Positions 23,216 through 34,690 of a stretch of DNA of 64,000 nucleotides are shown piece after piece (position 1 is the stretch's first letter; every line of letters begins with the position of its first letter). Source of the stretch: Magnolia sinica. Lineage: Eukaryota; Streptophyta; Magnoliopsida; Magnoliales; Magnoliaceae. Location: assembly GCF_029962835.1 (NCBI RefSeq), contig NC_080584.1, positions 81,434,862-81,498,861 of the forward strand, in the 5' to 3' direction. The translations under genes and the position numbers were made by a program. Under the pieces are notes generated by a model. It worked only from the letters and a program-made list of their open reading frames with translations. It made no database searches and had not been told where the DNA came from.

Positions 23216-23496
23216 AGGGGGATCCGGTGATCCATCGAAGCCACGTCCATCCTTTCCACTCTCTCAAGGTGGGCCCATTTTGACAAGCCCAGTCCGGGCA
23301 ATGGAATAAAAGCCCCACTAATTGGAGGACGGTCAGGAGGGCTGTGAACGTTGACAGATTCTCGTCACGACCAGACAAAAGTACGAAAAACGTACGAAGA
23401 GGGAGACACGTGAAAAAGAGCCTCTTGTTTTACACGTAATAACCCGTCCATTCCAGGCATTTCATTCCTCCATCGTGTTTGAAGGGTTCTAATGCG

Positions 23497-23865
23497 CGGG
23501 AGCGGATTAGGTGTTACCGTGTAACACCACCCACTAAGGTGTTACCCTTATTATGGGCCACATATTAATTAATTATTATATATCCACGCCGTCCATCCGT
23601 TTCTTAAGATCACTTTACAATATGGTACCAAAAATCAAGCAGATCGAAATCCCAAGTGGACCACATCATATGAAAAAATGGTGTTTGAGTGCCTCACCGT
23701 TAAAAATTCTCGATTTTTGTAATGTTTATTTGCTATCTAACCTGTTGATAATGCCAAGAAGAACTAGATCATGTGCTAGAAACAGATGGACGGCGTGGAT
23801 ATACAAAATTTACACCAAAGTGGGCCCCACACAGTTAGGTAACACCCACTAACGTGCAAGAAATT
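23497..23865 (+). mobile_element. Foldback MITE M1, centre-deleted, upstream of the TIR gene
   Basis: The left flank GGATTAGGTGTTACCG and right flank GTAACACCCACTAAC are inverted. Inner termini are ATATATCCACGCCGTCCATCC and GGACGGCGTGGATATAC. The interior lacks most of the right arm. It ends about 230 bp before the TATA box of the TIR gene. Confidence 0.8.
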
Positions 23866-24092
23866 TCATTAAATATTCTATCAACGGGCCGGGCATTCGG
23901 GCCAGACATATTCAATTTCTAATTTCAGACCCGAGCCAGGCCCAATAATACTGTTCTCAAACACGCTCTTTCTTTCTTTTCTTACGGCACAAGACAGTTG
24001 AAATCTTGAAATTCAAGTCCCAACACACGCCTATCTCTCTCTATTCAAATTAATGGCAGGAACATACAACTCTCTCTCTCCTTAAACATGGA

Positions 24093-24100
24093 TATAAATA
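24093..24100 (+). promoter_or_regulatory. TATA box of the TIR gene
   Basis: TATAAATA lies 105 bp upstream of the start codon, preceded by a CT-rich stretch (24070-24082). This arrangement is typical of plant core promoters. Confidence 0.6.
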
Positions 24101-24204
24101 CCAGAACTACATGTTGCCACCCTCCATATTCCAAAGAAAACTACAAAAGCAATCTTCTCCTCACAAAGAAATAACAAAGCAAAAACCCCAACTATCACCA
24201 AACA

Positions 24205-25739
24205 ATGTCCATGCAAAAGTTTCTATCTAACCAAATCACATCACCTCTTCGGCAAATAGCCAGAGGAAGGTTGGCTCGACCCTGCGACGTCTTTATAAAC
24301 CACCGTGGTGTAGACACCAAGAAGACCGTTGCAGGGCTACTTCACCACCGTCTCTCTCATCTCAACATCCACTCTTTCTTGGATAGTAAGAGCATGCAAC
24401 CCGGCGATAAGCTATACGAGAGCATTGGCTCGGCTATCAGTAAATGTAAGGTTGGGGTCGTTGTATTCTCTCCTCATTACTGCGATTCGTATTTCTGCCT
24501 ACACGAGTTAGCGCTTTTGGTCGATATGAAGAAGAAGCTCATTCCAATCTTCTACGACGTCAAACCTTCAGAACTTCAAATCATGGCCTATGACAAGTCC
24601 ACGCTCAAAGAGCTGGTGAGGTTTAGGAAGGCATTGGAAGAAGCTAGATATACAGTGGGGCTTGTGTTCGACTCGCAGAACGGGTAATTACTTTAAGTTT
24701 CTTTCACTTCTTTTTACAAATCATAGGAATGTCTTCACATATAAAACATTCTTAAAATAATGTCAGCTGAGCTTTGGCATTTGACTTAGGGGAGGACGTG
24801 TTGAGGTCGAGCAATGTCTTCCTTTGGGGGATAACTATTCATAATCCACCGAATTTCTCTGGACTCCTGGCAGAGATGCCTCGAATCCACAAGAAGAGAT
24901 AGAAAATAATTTTAATAAAATTCGTAATAATTTGATTTATGATGATAAACAAGCTTACAACTCTTAAATAATAACATAGACCCTAGGAAGAAGTTTCAGA
25001 ATCATACTATAACTAAAACTCTTAGAAATCGTGAGTTACTATAAATAGTAAACTTATTATTTATAGACCGTCATGATTCCTACTAGTGTGCATGGTTTTC
25101 AGCCAAAAATAGTAAGTGTCCTATTTGGCCCAAACTTGATGTTCTCCTAATTTTTCTAAGCACTTTTAGTGTTGGACACAACTCCTAAAGCCCAACATAT
25201 GAAGAGTTACAATCAAACTAAAACTTACTATGAATGGTAAAAATGAAAATAGAAAGAGAATTCGACCGTCAATTTGATGGTATTTTGTAAATTATGCATG
25301 CACAACCCAGAATAGTGGGGTTGGGTGGCTAAAGTAGCTCGATCATCCTACCCCAAAATCATATAGGGTATGTCCGATGGCTCATTTCAGTTTGCGAGAT
25401 ATGTCCATTTTAAGTTCTGACGGTCCGGATCACCTCCATCTCCGATCGGGCCTTTTTTGGTCCATCTTAGCCATGAAATCATCCACGACCTGCTCTACAT
25501 TAGATTTCTTCTTACAATTGAACCCCAAATCAAAAAATGAGTTGACAGCATAGACCCATCGAAATCAAAATTTAAAAACTCAAGAGTGCTTTGAGAGTTT
25601 TCTCTCAAAATGATGCATGCATTGTCTAACATTTGGATGTTTCTCTTTGTTTTTGTGGGTGTTTAGGAATTGGTTGGAACTGGTGACAAGCGTCTCGGAC
25701 ATCATCGTGAAGAGCCTGAATGAAGAGGAAGGCCACTGA
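24205..25739 (+). CDS. TIR-only (TX-type) immune-signalling protein
   Basis: Two exons, 24205-24683 and 25667-25739, give 183 residues. The donor GTAATT (24684) and acceptor GTTTAG (25666) join in frame to give ...DSQNG-NWLELVTSVSDIIVK... and a stop at 25737. The TIR domain fills residues ~26-160: CDVFINHRGVDTKKTVAGLL is the conserved first strand and BB-region, and CLHEL holds Glu101, the position of the catalytic glutamate in plant TIR NADases. IPIFYDVKPSEL follows. No NB-ARC or LRR is attached downstream, so this is a TIR-only protein rather than a truncated TNL. Such proteins cleave NAD+ to make signalling nucleotides read by EDS1 complexes; activity here is inferred. The 983-nt intron contains a dispersed repeat at 24785-25515. 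Core promoter and start are clear. Confidence 0.92.
24785..25515. repeat. Dispersed ~730-bp repeat, copy 2, inside the TIR-gene intron
   Basis: It matches 21225-21955 in the same orientation, from GGGGAGGACGTGTTGAGGTC to GACCTGCTCTACATTAG. The inverted repeat around CTATAAATAGTAA is kept with one mismatch. It fills most of the intron without touching either splice site. Confidence 0.68.
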
Positions 25740-26745
25740 TGAGAAGAGAACTGCAAATAAAACCATTTTTTTAAAATCTAATTCATTTGATTATAGATTG
25801 AATGCAAATAAAACATTTATGATTCTTTAAAATAACAACTTTTTCTTTATTTCTTTCTTTGAGATTTGTAACATGTTCGTGACACCATATGTACAAGTAA
25901 CAATGGAATCGCATGTTACACACACATGTTATAGTGTAAGTGTGTAATAGTGAAACTTGATGCCTAGGGAGGTAGGTGATTGTTAATAAAATTCTTTGGC
26001 TAGAAAAGGCAAACCATTCTTTTGTATTTGATTGTGAAAAAAAAAAAAAAAGCATATATCTAAGATGCTGATGTTTATTGATTCTTCTACTCTATGGCAT
26101 TGTACCAAGTCCATGACTGTATATTTATGTTTTTTTATAAAGAGAGAAATAATGTGTTTGGTATGTCCTGGTGCACTGCTGCTTTGTGGTAAAATGAATT
26201 CAAAATCCTAAATTTCATTGTGACATATTCCAATGAAAATTTCAAAGTTCTTGGGAGAATGGGACTTGGAATTTCAACCCTAGATTTTAATTTTAGAGGA
26301 GGTTTCGCATTGAAGGATGTTGAATGAGAAATAACTGAAACATGGAATGTGGCACGGTGGATATCCAAGCGGTCCATCTAGCTTGGTTGTTGAAATGAAC
26401 GGCCTGTACGTGCAAATGATCCTATACATATAGATTGTGGCCATTGACTAGATGGGTGAGATGAAAATGCATTCAAAAAGAGAAATTGATGGCCAGGATC
26501 ATCCGTTTGATTTGACTTTCAAGCAAGGGTCATCTAAGCGGACGATCCACTGAATGGACGGATAAGATCCACATGGGCTATATGGGAACAGCTAATAGCC
26601 ATCGAATGCTAGGGACCTGAGCTGAATTGAGCTCCTAGATTAGCCATAACTGGGATCCGATACAACCGTATTGTGGGAAAAACCAAACTGGTATCTCATG
26701 TGAGAAAAGCGACTGTTATGTACAAGTGATAAGCGTCCGAGCTGA
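25740..26745. other. 3' flank of the TIR gene, otherwise nothing recognised
   Basis: AATAAAAC signals at 25757 and 25805 could serve polyadenylation. 26150-26340 has TGTTTGGTATGTCC and AAATTTCAAAGTT words resembling the MITE family at 60616, without clear ends. 26640-26745 may be the left part of the LTR that the solo LTR interrupts. Confidence 0.4.
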
Positions 26746-26750
26746 GGAAG

Positions 26751-28018
26751 TGTTGAGGGTCAAATATTGCATATTATACCCCAAATATTACCTGATTTTA
26801 CGGGCATGATATCGTCTAACGCCCTACTTTAATCGTGTTTGTGATGCAAGGTGTATTTAAGAGCATGGACTGGAAAAGGGTACTAAAAGCATGGACTTAA
26901 CGCTCTGAAGTCACTAAGGCAAGGAATGGACCTCAGGAGACCAAGATCGAGGAAATTACATGCCGAAAATCAAAGGAAATCAAGCCGCTCACGTTGAACG
27001 AGTTTGAAAGTCAGCCAGAATGCAAGATCACAAGGTTTTCACCATCCGTTCGGCTCGAAACTTTATATCTGGACTGAAGACTATAAATTAACTGTACATG
27101 TAGAATTTCAGACATTGGATCCTTGTAAAAGTGGGCCAACGGACATATCAGCCATCAAATATTTGATCTGGGCCCACCTGATATCTGGATATGCTTCAAT
27201 TTTGATTTCAACCCCTTAAGTTAGATGGAGAGATGAATGGACGGTGTGGATTTCCTAGAAGACAGATCAGTGGGTACCACATAGGAAGAATGTGCGCATC
27301 TTGCACGTGAAACTACGGTGCATCGGATTAAGAAAGTCGGTCAGCACATGCTAACCCGACTCCTGCTCGAAGGCAGCTTGCTGCAGCGTAACGGACGGAC
27401 CGTATCCTTTTTGCGAAAGTCGGTGGGCCACCATCATGGCCCACGGGGACGATCCGAGCTGTCCATCTTGTAGAGGAGCTCGGGAAGGTAAAAACTATGT
27501 TGACCTCGTATACCCTTATACGAGTACGTGCCTGATACAGTGGCCACAAGAAGACCATTCTGTTACGTTCAAAGCAGTTACAACAGGTTTAATTCCATGG
27601 ACCACGTCAAAATCAGATCAGAAACACGATTTATTGGGCCAAGATTCCAAGGGGAATCCAATGGACGGAGTGGATTTTCCTTCCTGCTCTGAATATGGGC
27701 CCCACTGTTAACGCAAAACCGGATTTCTACAAAAAGTTGCTCGCGTAAGAAAATTCGGAGAAATCGGACATTCTAGCTTGCTATATGACCCACCTATGGA
27801 TCAAGGTGTTGATTTGAACCGTCCAAACACCTGCAAGATGGGTTTCAGCCACATCCAAGAAGTTGGATTGGATGGACTAGATGGCCAACCACTCCAAATC
27901 TGGTTTTGACGTAAGTGTTCTCCATAGTTTCGCCGCACCAAAAATAGAATCCACGAGAACGTTTTGCGGAAGGTCTTACGCACTCCAGAAACCGGCCTTT
28001 CCACTGTCTTTCCTACCT

Positions 28019-28070
<52 letters not shown>

Positions 28071-28925
28071 ATGAGAGGAATCCAAGCCTGGGGCTTCAAC
28101 GTGCAAGAGAGGGAGATAGTTCGAGTGTTTTTTTCTTTTTATTTTGTATTTTTTTATGTTTTTGTTTAAGAGAATTAGCCTAATCATGTCTTGCTAAACT
28201 TCTTAGCTAGGGCTAAGAGGTGAAGCTTGTAGTGAGATGGGAGATTTCTTTTTATGCTTTTGATTCTTGTTTAAACTGAACTCTATTTGATTCTAGTTTG
28301 ATCATATGGAATGCCTTTAGTTTTTAATGGTTTGTTGTGACTCAAATTACAATAAATCTGCAATATCTTTTGGTATTTTACATCCATTATAGGGATTATG
28401 AATTTAGGAATTTCTGTTGTTCACCATCGTCTCCTGGGCATGGTTGGATGACGAAACCCTTCCTGATGTTCATAAATTCCCTTGGATGGATTGTGGATTG
28501 GTTAACTTCTGTTGTTTGCTTTGTTTCATAGGCATGGTTTTGTGATAGAATTAAACGGAGTTCACACCCTTCTCATCTCTTGAAAACTAGATCAAAGGAA
28601 GTTCAAATCGAGCTTTAATGATATATCTTCCAACTGGATGAAGATGGGACTCGAAGTCCAGTTGAGTTCATTAATCAAGCGTAGATCTCCCTGATCTCTA
28701 CAAGTGGATCCTTGGCACCCTAGTTTCCTACCTTTGATTTCTACAAGTTTTTAGTTGATTATTCATTATCATTCTCCTATTTTACCCCCGATTTAGATTT
28801 CATCTTATTCTAGTTCTAGTTCTGGTTATTTTCAGATTATGTATAGGTTTCAGTCCCTGTGGATTCGACCTCAGTCTTATCGAATTTATTACTACATCAC
28901 AACCCTATACTTGGGGTGTGAACAG
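26751..28925 (+). mobile_element. Solo LTR (2175 bp) with 5-bp target duplication
   Basis: It begins TGTTGAGGGTC and ends GGTGTGAACA, a TG...CA pair. It is bounded by GGAAG on both sides (26746-26750 and 28926-28930). The end region (GGATTCGACCTCAGTC ... CTTGGGGTGTGAACA) is typical of plant Ty3/gypsy LTRs. A CTATAAGAGAG box leads into a (GA)n stretch at 28023-28070, the likely transcript start. No internal region is attached, consistent with LTR-LTR recombination. It lies inside older retroelement sequence that resumes at 28931. Confidence 0.82.
28023..28070 (+). repeat. (GA)n microsatellite in the solo LTR
   Basis: About 24 GA dinucleotides lie directly after the CTATAAGA box of the LTR. 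Confidence 0.9.
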
Positions 28926-28930
28926 GAAGA

Positions 28931-31900
28931 CCTCCCGAGCTAGGGTGACCGAGGTCTGAGCAGAAGGACCATCAACATAGGATAAGCAGTTCCTCTTGCT
29001 CAAAGACAAGCCACTGAGCTGAGCCATCAAAGGATGGAGCTCAGTAGGAGAGGATATTCACCCCGCCAGAAATATCTACAACACAGGTAAGAAACCCGTA
29101 GGTAAGGAGCTTGAGCCCCGAGCTCCCCAGCATCCTGAGCTGACCAGATCATCGACACTACTAGAGAGGCATTATGAGAAATCTGGAGAGAATCTCACCC
29201 CGACTCCAGAAGTGAAGGATTTGGCCTAATCTTGGCCGAAGATCACTCCAACATATGCAGACTCTACTGAAGATCACTCCGACATATTCGGGCTCGATAA
29301 TGTCTTCAAAGACATGTCTAAGATAAAATTCCTATCAGAATAGGGACTCCCCAACGTAGCACATTAAGAGACGATGATTCAGAACCTCACATACCCTATA
29401 TATACAACTAATCTATACTAGAGAGGGAGGATTAGGTGAGATTTAAGCCCTTATTCACACCTTTGAGATCTAACACCCCCCCCCCCCCCCCCCTTGCTAC
29501 TCATATCTACCCTAGCTTTTACAGGTCCATTAGAGGGCGTAGTTTTATAGCAATCTTATCTATTGGCCAAAATCTGGTGATAAAAAATTAGCGTTGTTTA
29601 TGAGAAATCGATACAGCCATGTTCTCACCGTCTTTCGCTACAATTGTTCCCAATCTTCCCTTCGATGGCAAATAGAAAAGGGAAGGCCCTAGCCACAGCC
29701 TAGCCCTTCCAACGGGCCCGTCCGGAGAGGATTAGGCTTCATGGTCACATCTCTAGTCCCAACCGCCCTCGCAGGTTATGGTAGAGAAATCACAAAATCG
29801 GGGAAGTCGACTTATTTTCCTCAAGAACTAGGTCAGAACCCTTTCTGATAATGTAGATTGCATCATGAGGTTGTTAGAAAGACAACAAGTGTCCCCGACC
29901 AACCAACAGGAAGTGATAGAGGTGGCAACTGAGCAGCCTTATCCAGTACAATCACACCTCGAGTAGCATTAGGGGAAAATATGAGCTGGGGGAAGCCTCG
30001 CTGCCCTACTTTAGATACGATCGGAGAGTCTATACCCTTGAAGAGAAGAGGCAGGTTCAGGGGAAAGTCCCAGAAGGCATGGCAGACAGCAAGGTCCCCT
30101 AGGGTGTAAAAATTAGAGAGATTTAAGACTAAATTGATAACATTCAGCAATCATACTAAGCAAAGGCCCCAGTATCTATCGACGCCCTCCTTAAGTATAT
30201 CGAGCCACCATTTACGAATGACATTATGCAAGCTTAGCAGTTACACAGGTTCAAAATTCTTCAAATATAATCATATTTGCATTCAAGCAACCTCACAAAG
30301 CACTTGGAGTCATTCATAGCATAGATGAAGATTCATGGCGCTTCTAGGCCCACGATGTGCAGGGCATTCTCCCTGACACTCATTGGGAAAGCTCAGTAGT
30401 GCTAAAGAAACCTGAAGTTAAAGTCAATCAGCCCATTCACCTAGCTGAGCAGGGCCTTTGCTATGTAGTTCATTAGAGGCAAATATATTCGCAAGTCAAT
30501 GACTTAGCTTTTTATGGTAACTCAGAAGGATGACAAGTCGCTGAAGGATTACACTGTTTGGTTCAATGTCAAGCCCATCCAGGTTGAAGACTACTCTAAT
30601 GGATAGCCCTTATGGCCATGATGGTTGGAGTACTTAAAAGGGAGAGGTTCCTTGTCTTGCTCAGTAAGAACCCCCATAAGATTTTGTCCAACCTGATGAA
30701 CCAAGCCCAGAGGTACACCAATGCTGAAAAACTATTTGGCGCCTGCAAGAACACCAAGGGCGAGAATACCTCGATGAAATATAAAACGAAAAAAGAGGCC
30801 AAGGAGGGATCTAACGCCAACCCCAAAAGAAAGAGAGACAACGACCAAATGGCGCTGTTTAGGCTCCCCGAGTTCCAGAGAGTCGATCTCATTGGTATAC
30901 TCCATTAAACACCACGCCCAAGCAGGTGCTCATGTAGGTTAGAGAGAAGAGAATTCTAAAATGACCGAACAAGATGAGTGCCACTTAGGAGAAAAAAGAC
31001 AGGTAGAAATAATGACATTTTCATCGCGATCATGGCCACAACACAGCCAATTTCTTCGATCTCAAGGAGGATATCGGGTCCCTCATCTAGAGGGGCTACC
31101 TATGTGATCAGTTCGTTACTTTCGCAAACACAATGAGAGAAGCGCAACAATAATGAACCGGTTGAGAAAATTCGTACCATCTTTAGTGGACCAGTCGATA
31201 GAGGAGACTCAAACCGAGCACGCCAAGCTCATGCTCGAAGTGTGTAGCTCATGACAAGGTCCATCAGTTGAACCTCATTGGTTGTCCTAGGAAGGAGCCT
31301 GGGACAGAATCGTGCACGATCACCTTCACTAAGGAGGATGCAAGGGGGATCTAACAACCCCACGACGACATGCTGGTGGTCACTATGATTGTGGCCAACC
31401 ACAAAGTGCACCATATAATGGTCGACATAGGGAGCTCGACAAATATTCTATTTGTAGATGCCTTTGACAAGATGGGGATAGAGAAGTCGAGATTACAGCC
31501 CGTGTTAACCCCTCTACTTGATTTTGTAGGAGAGAGTGTGATCTCGAAAGGGAGTATCCTGCTACCAATGATGGTACGAGAGGGCTCCAAACAGGCTACC
31601 AGCATGTTAGACTTTCTCGTAGTGGACTGCCCTTCAGTGTGCAATGCGATCTTGGACAAACCATCCTTAAATGCCACGGGAGTTATAGTCTCCATCTATC
31701 ACTTGTCCAAGAAGTTTTTGACTGAGCATGGGATCGGTAGAGTCAGGAGGAACTAGCATTAAGCCCGACAATGCTACTCAACATCTCTCTGAGGGAGAAC
31801 ATGAATACAATGAGAAATGCATATCACCTTCATAAATCCCAAGGAAAGTACAGAAAGAGGAATGCCTGCGAAAGACTTGGTTTCTGTACATCTCTCTGAG

Positions 31901-32660
31901 GAAGACCCTGCAAGGACAGTCTATATCGAGTCACTGCTCGAGTCCCAACTCTTAGCCAAAATGGTAGACCTCCTGAGAGAGCATGCAAACGTGTTCACAT
32001 GGTCTCACCAGGACATGCCCGAGATAAATCCAAGAACCGTGATCCACCACTTAAATGTGGACTCCGACCACAAGCTCATCTGATAGATGATATAATCTTT
32101 TGATGCAGAGAGGAATGACACAATCAATGAGGAGGTCGACAAGCTTCTTCAGACGATTTCATTGAAGAGGTCCACTACCCTGATTACCTCGCCAATGTAT
32201 TGTTGGTGAGAAGGCTAATGGAAAATGGTGGGTTTATATCGACTACACTGACTTGAACAAAGCTTGCCACAAAGATAGTTTTTCACTACCAAGAATCGAT
32301 CAGTTGGTGGGCAACACTGTTGGGTATGCACTATGTAGCTTCATAGATGCATACTCAGGGTACATCTAAATTAGCATGCACGAGCTCAACAAGCAAAGGA
32401 TTGCCTTCATCACAAACAAAGGTTTGTATTGCTACCGGATAATGTTGTTTGGCTTGAAGAATGTTGGAGCAACATACCAGATATATTGGTGAACAAAATA
32501 TTTCCTAAGGAGATCGGGATGACTTTGAGGGTCTATGTTGACGATATGCTCATCAAAAGCACTGAAGTCACAAACCACATAGCCGACCTAAGAGATATGT
32601 TCAATATTCTGAAGTGATGCAAGATAAAGCTTAACCAGAGCAAGTGCGCCTTTGACGAAG
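28931..32660 (+). mobile_element. Broken Ty3/gypsy retrotransposon (Tat/Athila-like)
   Basis: LTR/leader-like DNA is at 28931-29520 (TATATATACAACTAATC promoter-like box), gag-like remains at about 29800-30900, a protease-like segment at 31351-31756 (DIGSSTNILF core), and reverse transcriptase at about 32040-32620 (YVDDMLIKS catalytic motif). The element continues no further right than ~32660. It carries many breaks and is a fossil. Lineage is inferred from the protease and RT wording. Confidence 0.78.
29476..29493 (+). repeat. C18 homopolymer
   Basis: Eighteen consecutive C in the leader-like part of the gypsy fossil, which is rare in plant DNA. Confidence 0.9.
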
Positions 32661-32954
32661 GAAATAACTCCTCTTAAGTTCTTTTAGCATTCCGAGTGCA
32701 AAAAAAATAAAATAAAAAATATATATAAAAAAAAAAAATTCAATTAAACATGTAACAACTTATATAATTCAACGATAAGGAAATATTAATAAAATGACAA
32801 TATACATAAAATTAAAAGTATTTCATTAATAAGTATGTGTACAATTAGCAAAAAAATAAATAAAAGGAAAAGAAAATGGATAACTAGCGACAATTTATTC
32901 AAAACTACACTTTGTAGATAAAGGATGGATACTGTTCCTGATGTATTGGATTGA
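32661..32954. other. A-rich intergenic DNA, nothing recognised
   Basis: A/AT-rich tracts at 32701-32745; no gene or element ends. Confidence 0.4.
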
Positions 32955-33107
32955 CATAAGTTTGGAGTTTTTTGTTATTTACTTTATTTATTATTTATTT
33001 TACACGTGACTCACACAACATAATAAAATTTTACCCTAATGAGTACTCGAGCTCCTGACCTTATGTTGAAACTCCTAGAAGTCTACCATTGAAGCGTGAG
33101 TAAAGAC
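32955..33107 (-). mobile_element. Degenerate SINE, same family as 7501
   Basis: The minus-strand order is kept but eroded: GGGTCTTTACTCACGC, TGGTAGACTTCTAGGAGTTT, GAGCTCGAGTACTC (box B region), then AT-rich tail. No target duplication was identified. Confidence 0.5.
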
Positions 33108-33676
33108 CCACATTCTTTGCTGTATTAATATGCATATAAAACAGTTGTTATATCATTTTATTTGGAAACAATAGCCATGATCCTAATTAGCAAACATGTT
33201 CAACTGTGCTTATATCTCAAGGATACGACTTCCTATGATTTTTGTACTACTCTAAACAAATCAGTAATTAAGTATAAAAAGTTACATTCTATCATGTGTC
33301 ATAGAGTATATCACTGTTAAATAGTTATTAGATTGCAACTCTTTTAACAGGATATTCGATAAATTATAATATTTTGTATGCTGCCGGCACATGTCTATGT
33401 CTATATGACAGCTGCGTGCTCTCAATTTTCTTGATCTTTTGACACCTGTCTCTGGATGGCTGACGTCGTCGTCTCTTATAATTTCTTTCCAACTACCATC
33501 TCGGTTGCCAAGATATCATTTTAATCTTCCTAATTACAGTGTTACTACGTGTCAACTTTCTAACCATCAGATCTGAAGACTTGGGTGTAAACACTCCATG
33601 TACGAGAAGCACAGGACTCTATGCGATGCGTGGATGGCATTTCGGTACGGCATAATGCCTCGTAACCGATTCCAGC
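33108..33676. other. Intergenic, nothing recognised
   Basis: No gene or RNA is supported. The last 9 bases (33668-33676) are the left target duplication of the next MITE. Confidence 0.4.
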
Positions 33677-34203
33677 GGAACGGACTGGCTACTCCCCCTG
33701 CCACTAGCCCGGTGGCTGGTAGTCGGTGGGCCCCACCATGATGTATGTGTTTCATCCATGCCGTTTATCCATTTTTTCAGATCATCATAGAGCTTGATAC
33801 CAAAAATGAGAGGGATATAAATCTCAGGTGGACCACACCACAGGAAAACAATAGTAATTGGATATCCACCATTAAAATCCTCGTAAGGCACACTGTAGTG
33901 TTTATTTGACATACATTCTGTTGATTAGGTCATAAAGACCTAGATGAAAGGAAAAAAAAGCAAAGATCAGCTTGATCCAAAACTTTTATGACCCCCCAAA
34001 AAGTTTTTAATGGTCCACGTTCATTCAACACTGTTTCCTGTAATGTGGTCCACTTGATATTTTGATACATCCCATTTTTGGTCCCATGCCCTAAAATGAT
34101 CTATAAAAATATATGGACGGCATGGATGAAACAAAGACATCATGGTGGGCCCACCTACCGCTAGCCATCGGTAGCCAAGTGGCCGAGTAGCCAATCCGTT
34201 TCC
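33677..34203 (+). mobile_element. Foldback MITE M1, complete, with 9-bp target duplication
   Basis: It starts GGAACGGACTGGCTACTCCC and ends GGCCGAGTAGCCAATCCGTTTCC in inverse form. Flanks are GATTCCAGC at 33668-33676 and again at 34204-34212. A 9-bp duplication with long inverted ends points to a Mutator-like (MULE) mobilising source. The left inner terminus GGGCCCCACCATGATGTATG pairs with the right arm ending GACATCATGGTGGGCCC. Non-coding. Confidence 0.92.
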
Positions 34204-34297
34204 GATTCCAGCACTTTGGGCCGATCCCACGTGCCTCTTGTGGTATAAGCAGACAGCAATAGCAGGAAATCACGTGGGAGTACCGTTTCTACGAAAA

Positions 34298-34690
34298 TTT
34301 TAAAATGATGCTGACTCATCCTCCTCACATGTGTCACAAATGTAAAACTATCCAGACCATCTAAATTGTGGGTCCTGTTGTGGATGGAAGATATATACTG
34401 AAAATAACAAGAAAATAAATCCTAACCATCCAATTAATTCCTATGAAATGAATGGTTGAAAGTAATAAGTTGAGTGGTCCAAATTCTAAGAGAAAACTCG
34501 GACTGTTGCTATTACTTTCGCTGCGCAATTTTTTGGTAATTCTCCATCCACCGTTGATTAAAAAATTCGGACGGTTTGAATCAATGTATGAATATGCCAT
34601 TGGACGGTCTGAATCAACGTAAGAATATGACACGTGTACGTTGAAGACTCACCACCAATTCTCATATGGTGCAAAACTAGCAATGCAATC
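34298..34690. mobile_element. MITE, second family (M2)
   Basis: It matches 39372-39738: CTATCCAGACCATC, AAATTGTGG, CTAACCATCCAAT, AATGAATGGTTGAAA and a right end GACTCACCACCA ... ATGGTGCAAAA, with an inverted counterpart at the left. Non-coding. Confidence 0.6.

Noticed and set aside
24688-25666. Idea that the TIR gene stops at the TAA after exon 1
   Set aside because: A GT donor overlaps that point, and a downstream exon restores the usual TIR-only C-terminus in frame with a good acceptor.
27881-28183. 100-codon frame with an Arg-Glu repeat
   Set aside because: The repeat is the translated (GA)n microsatellite of the solo LTR.
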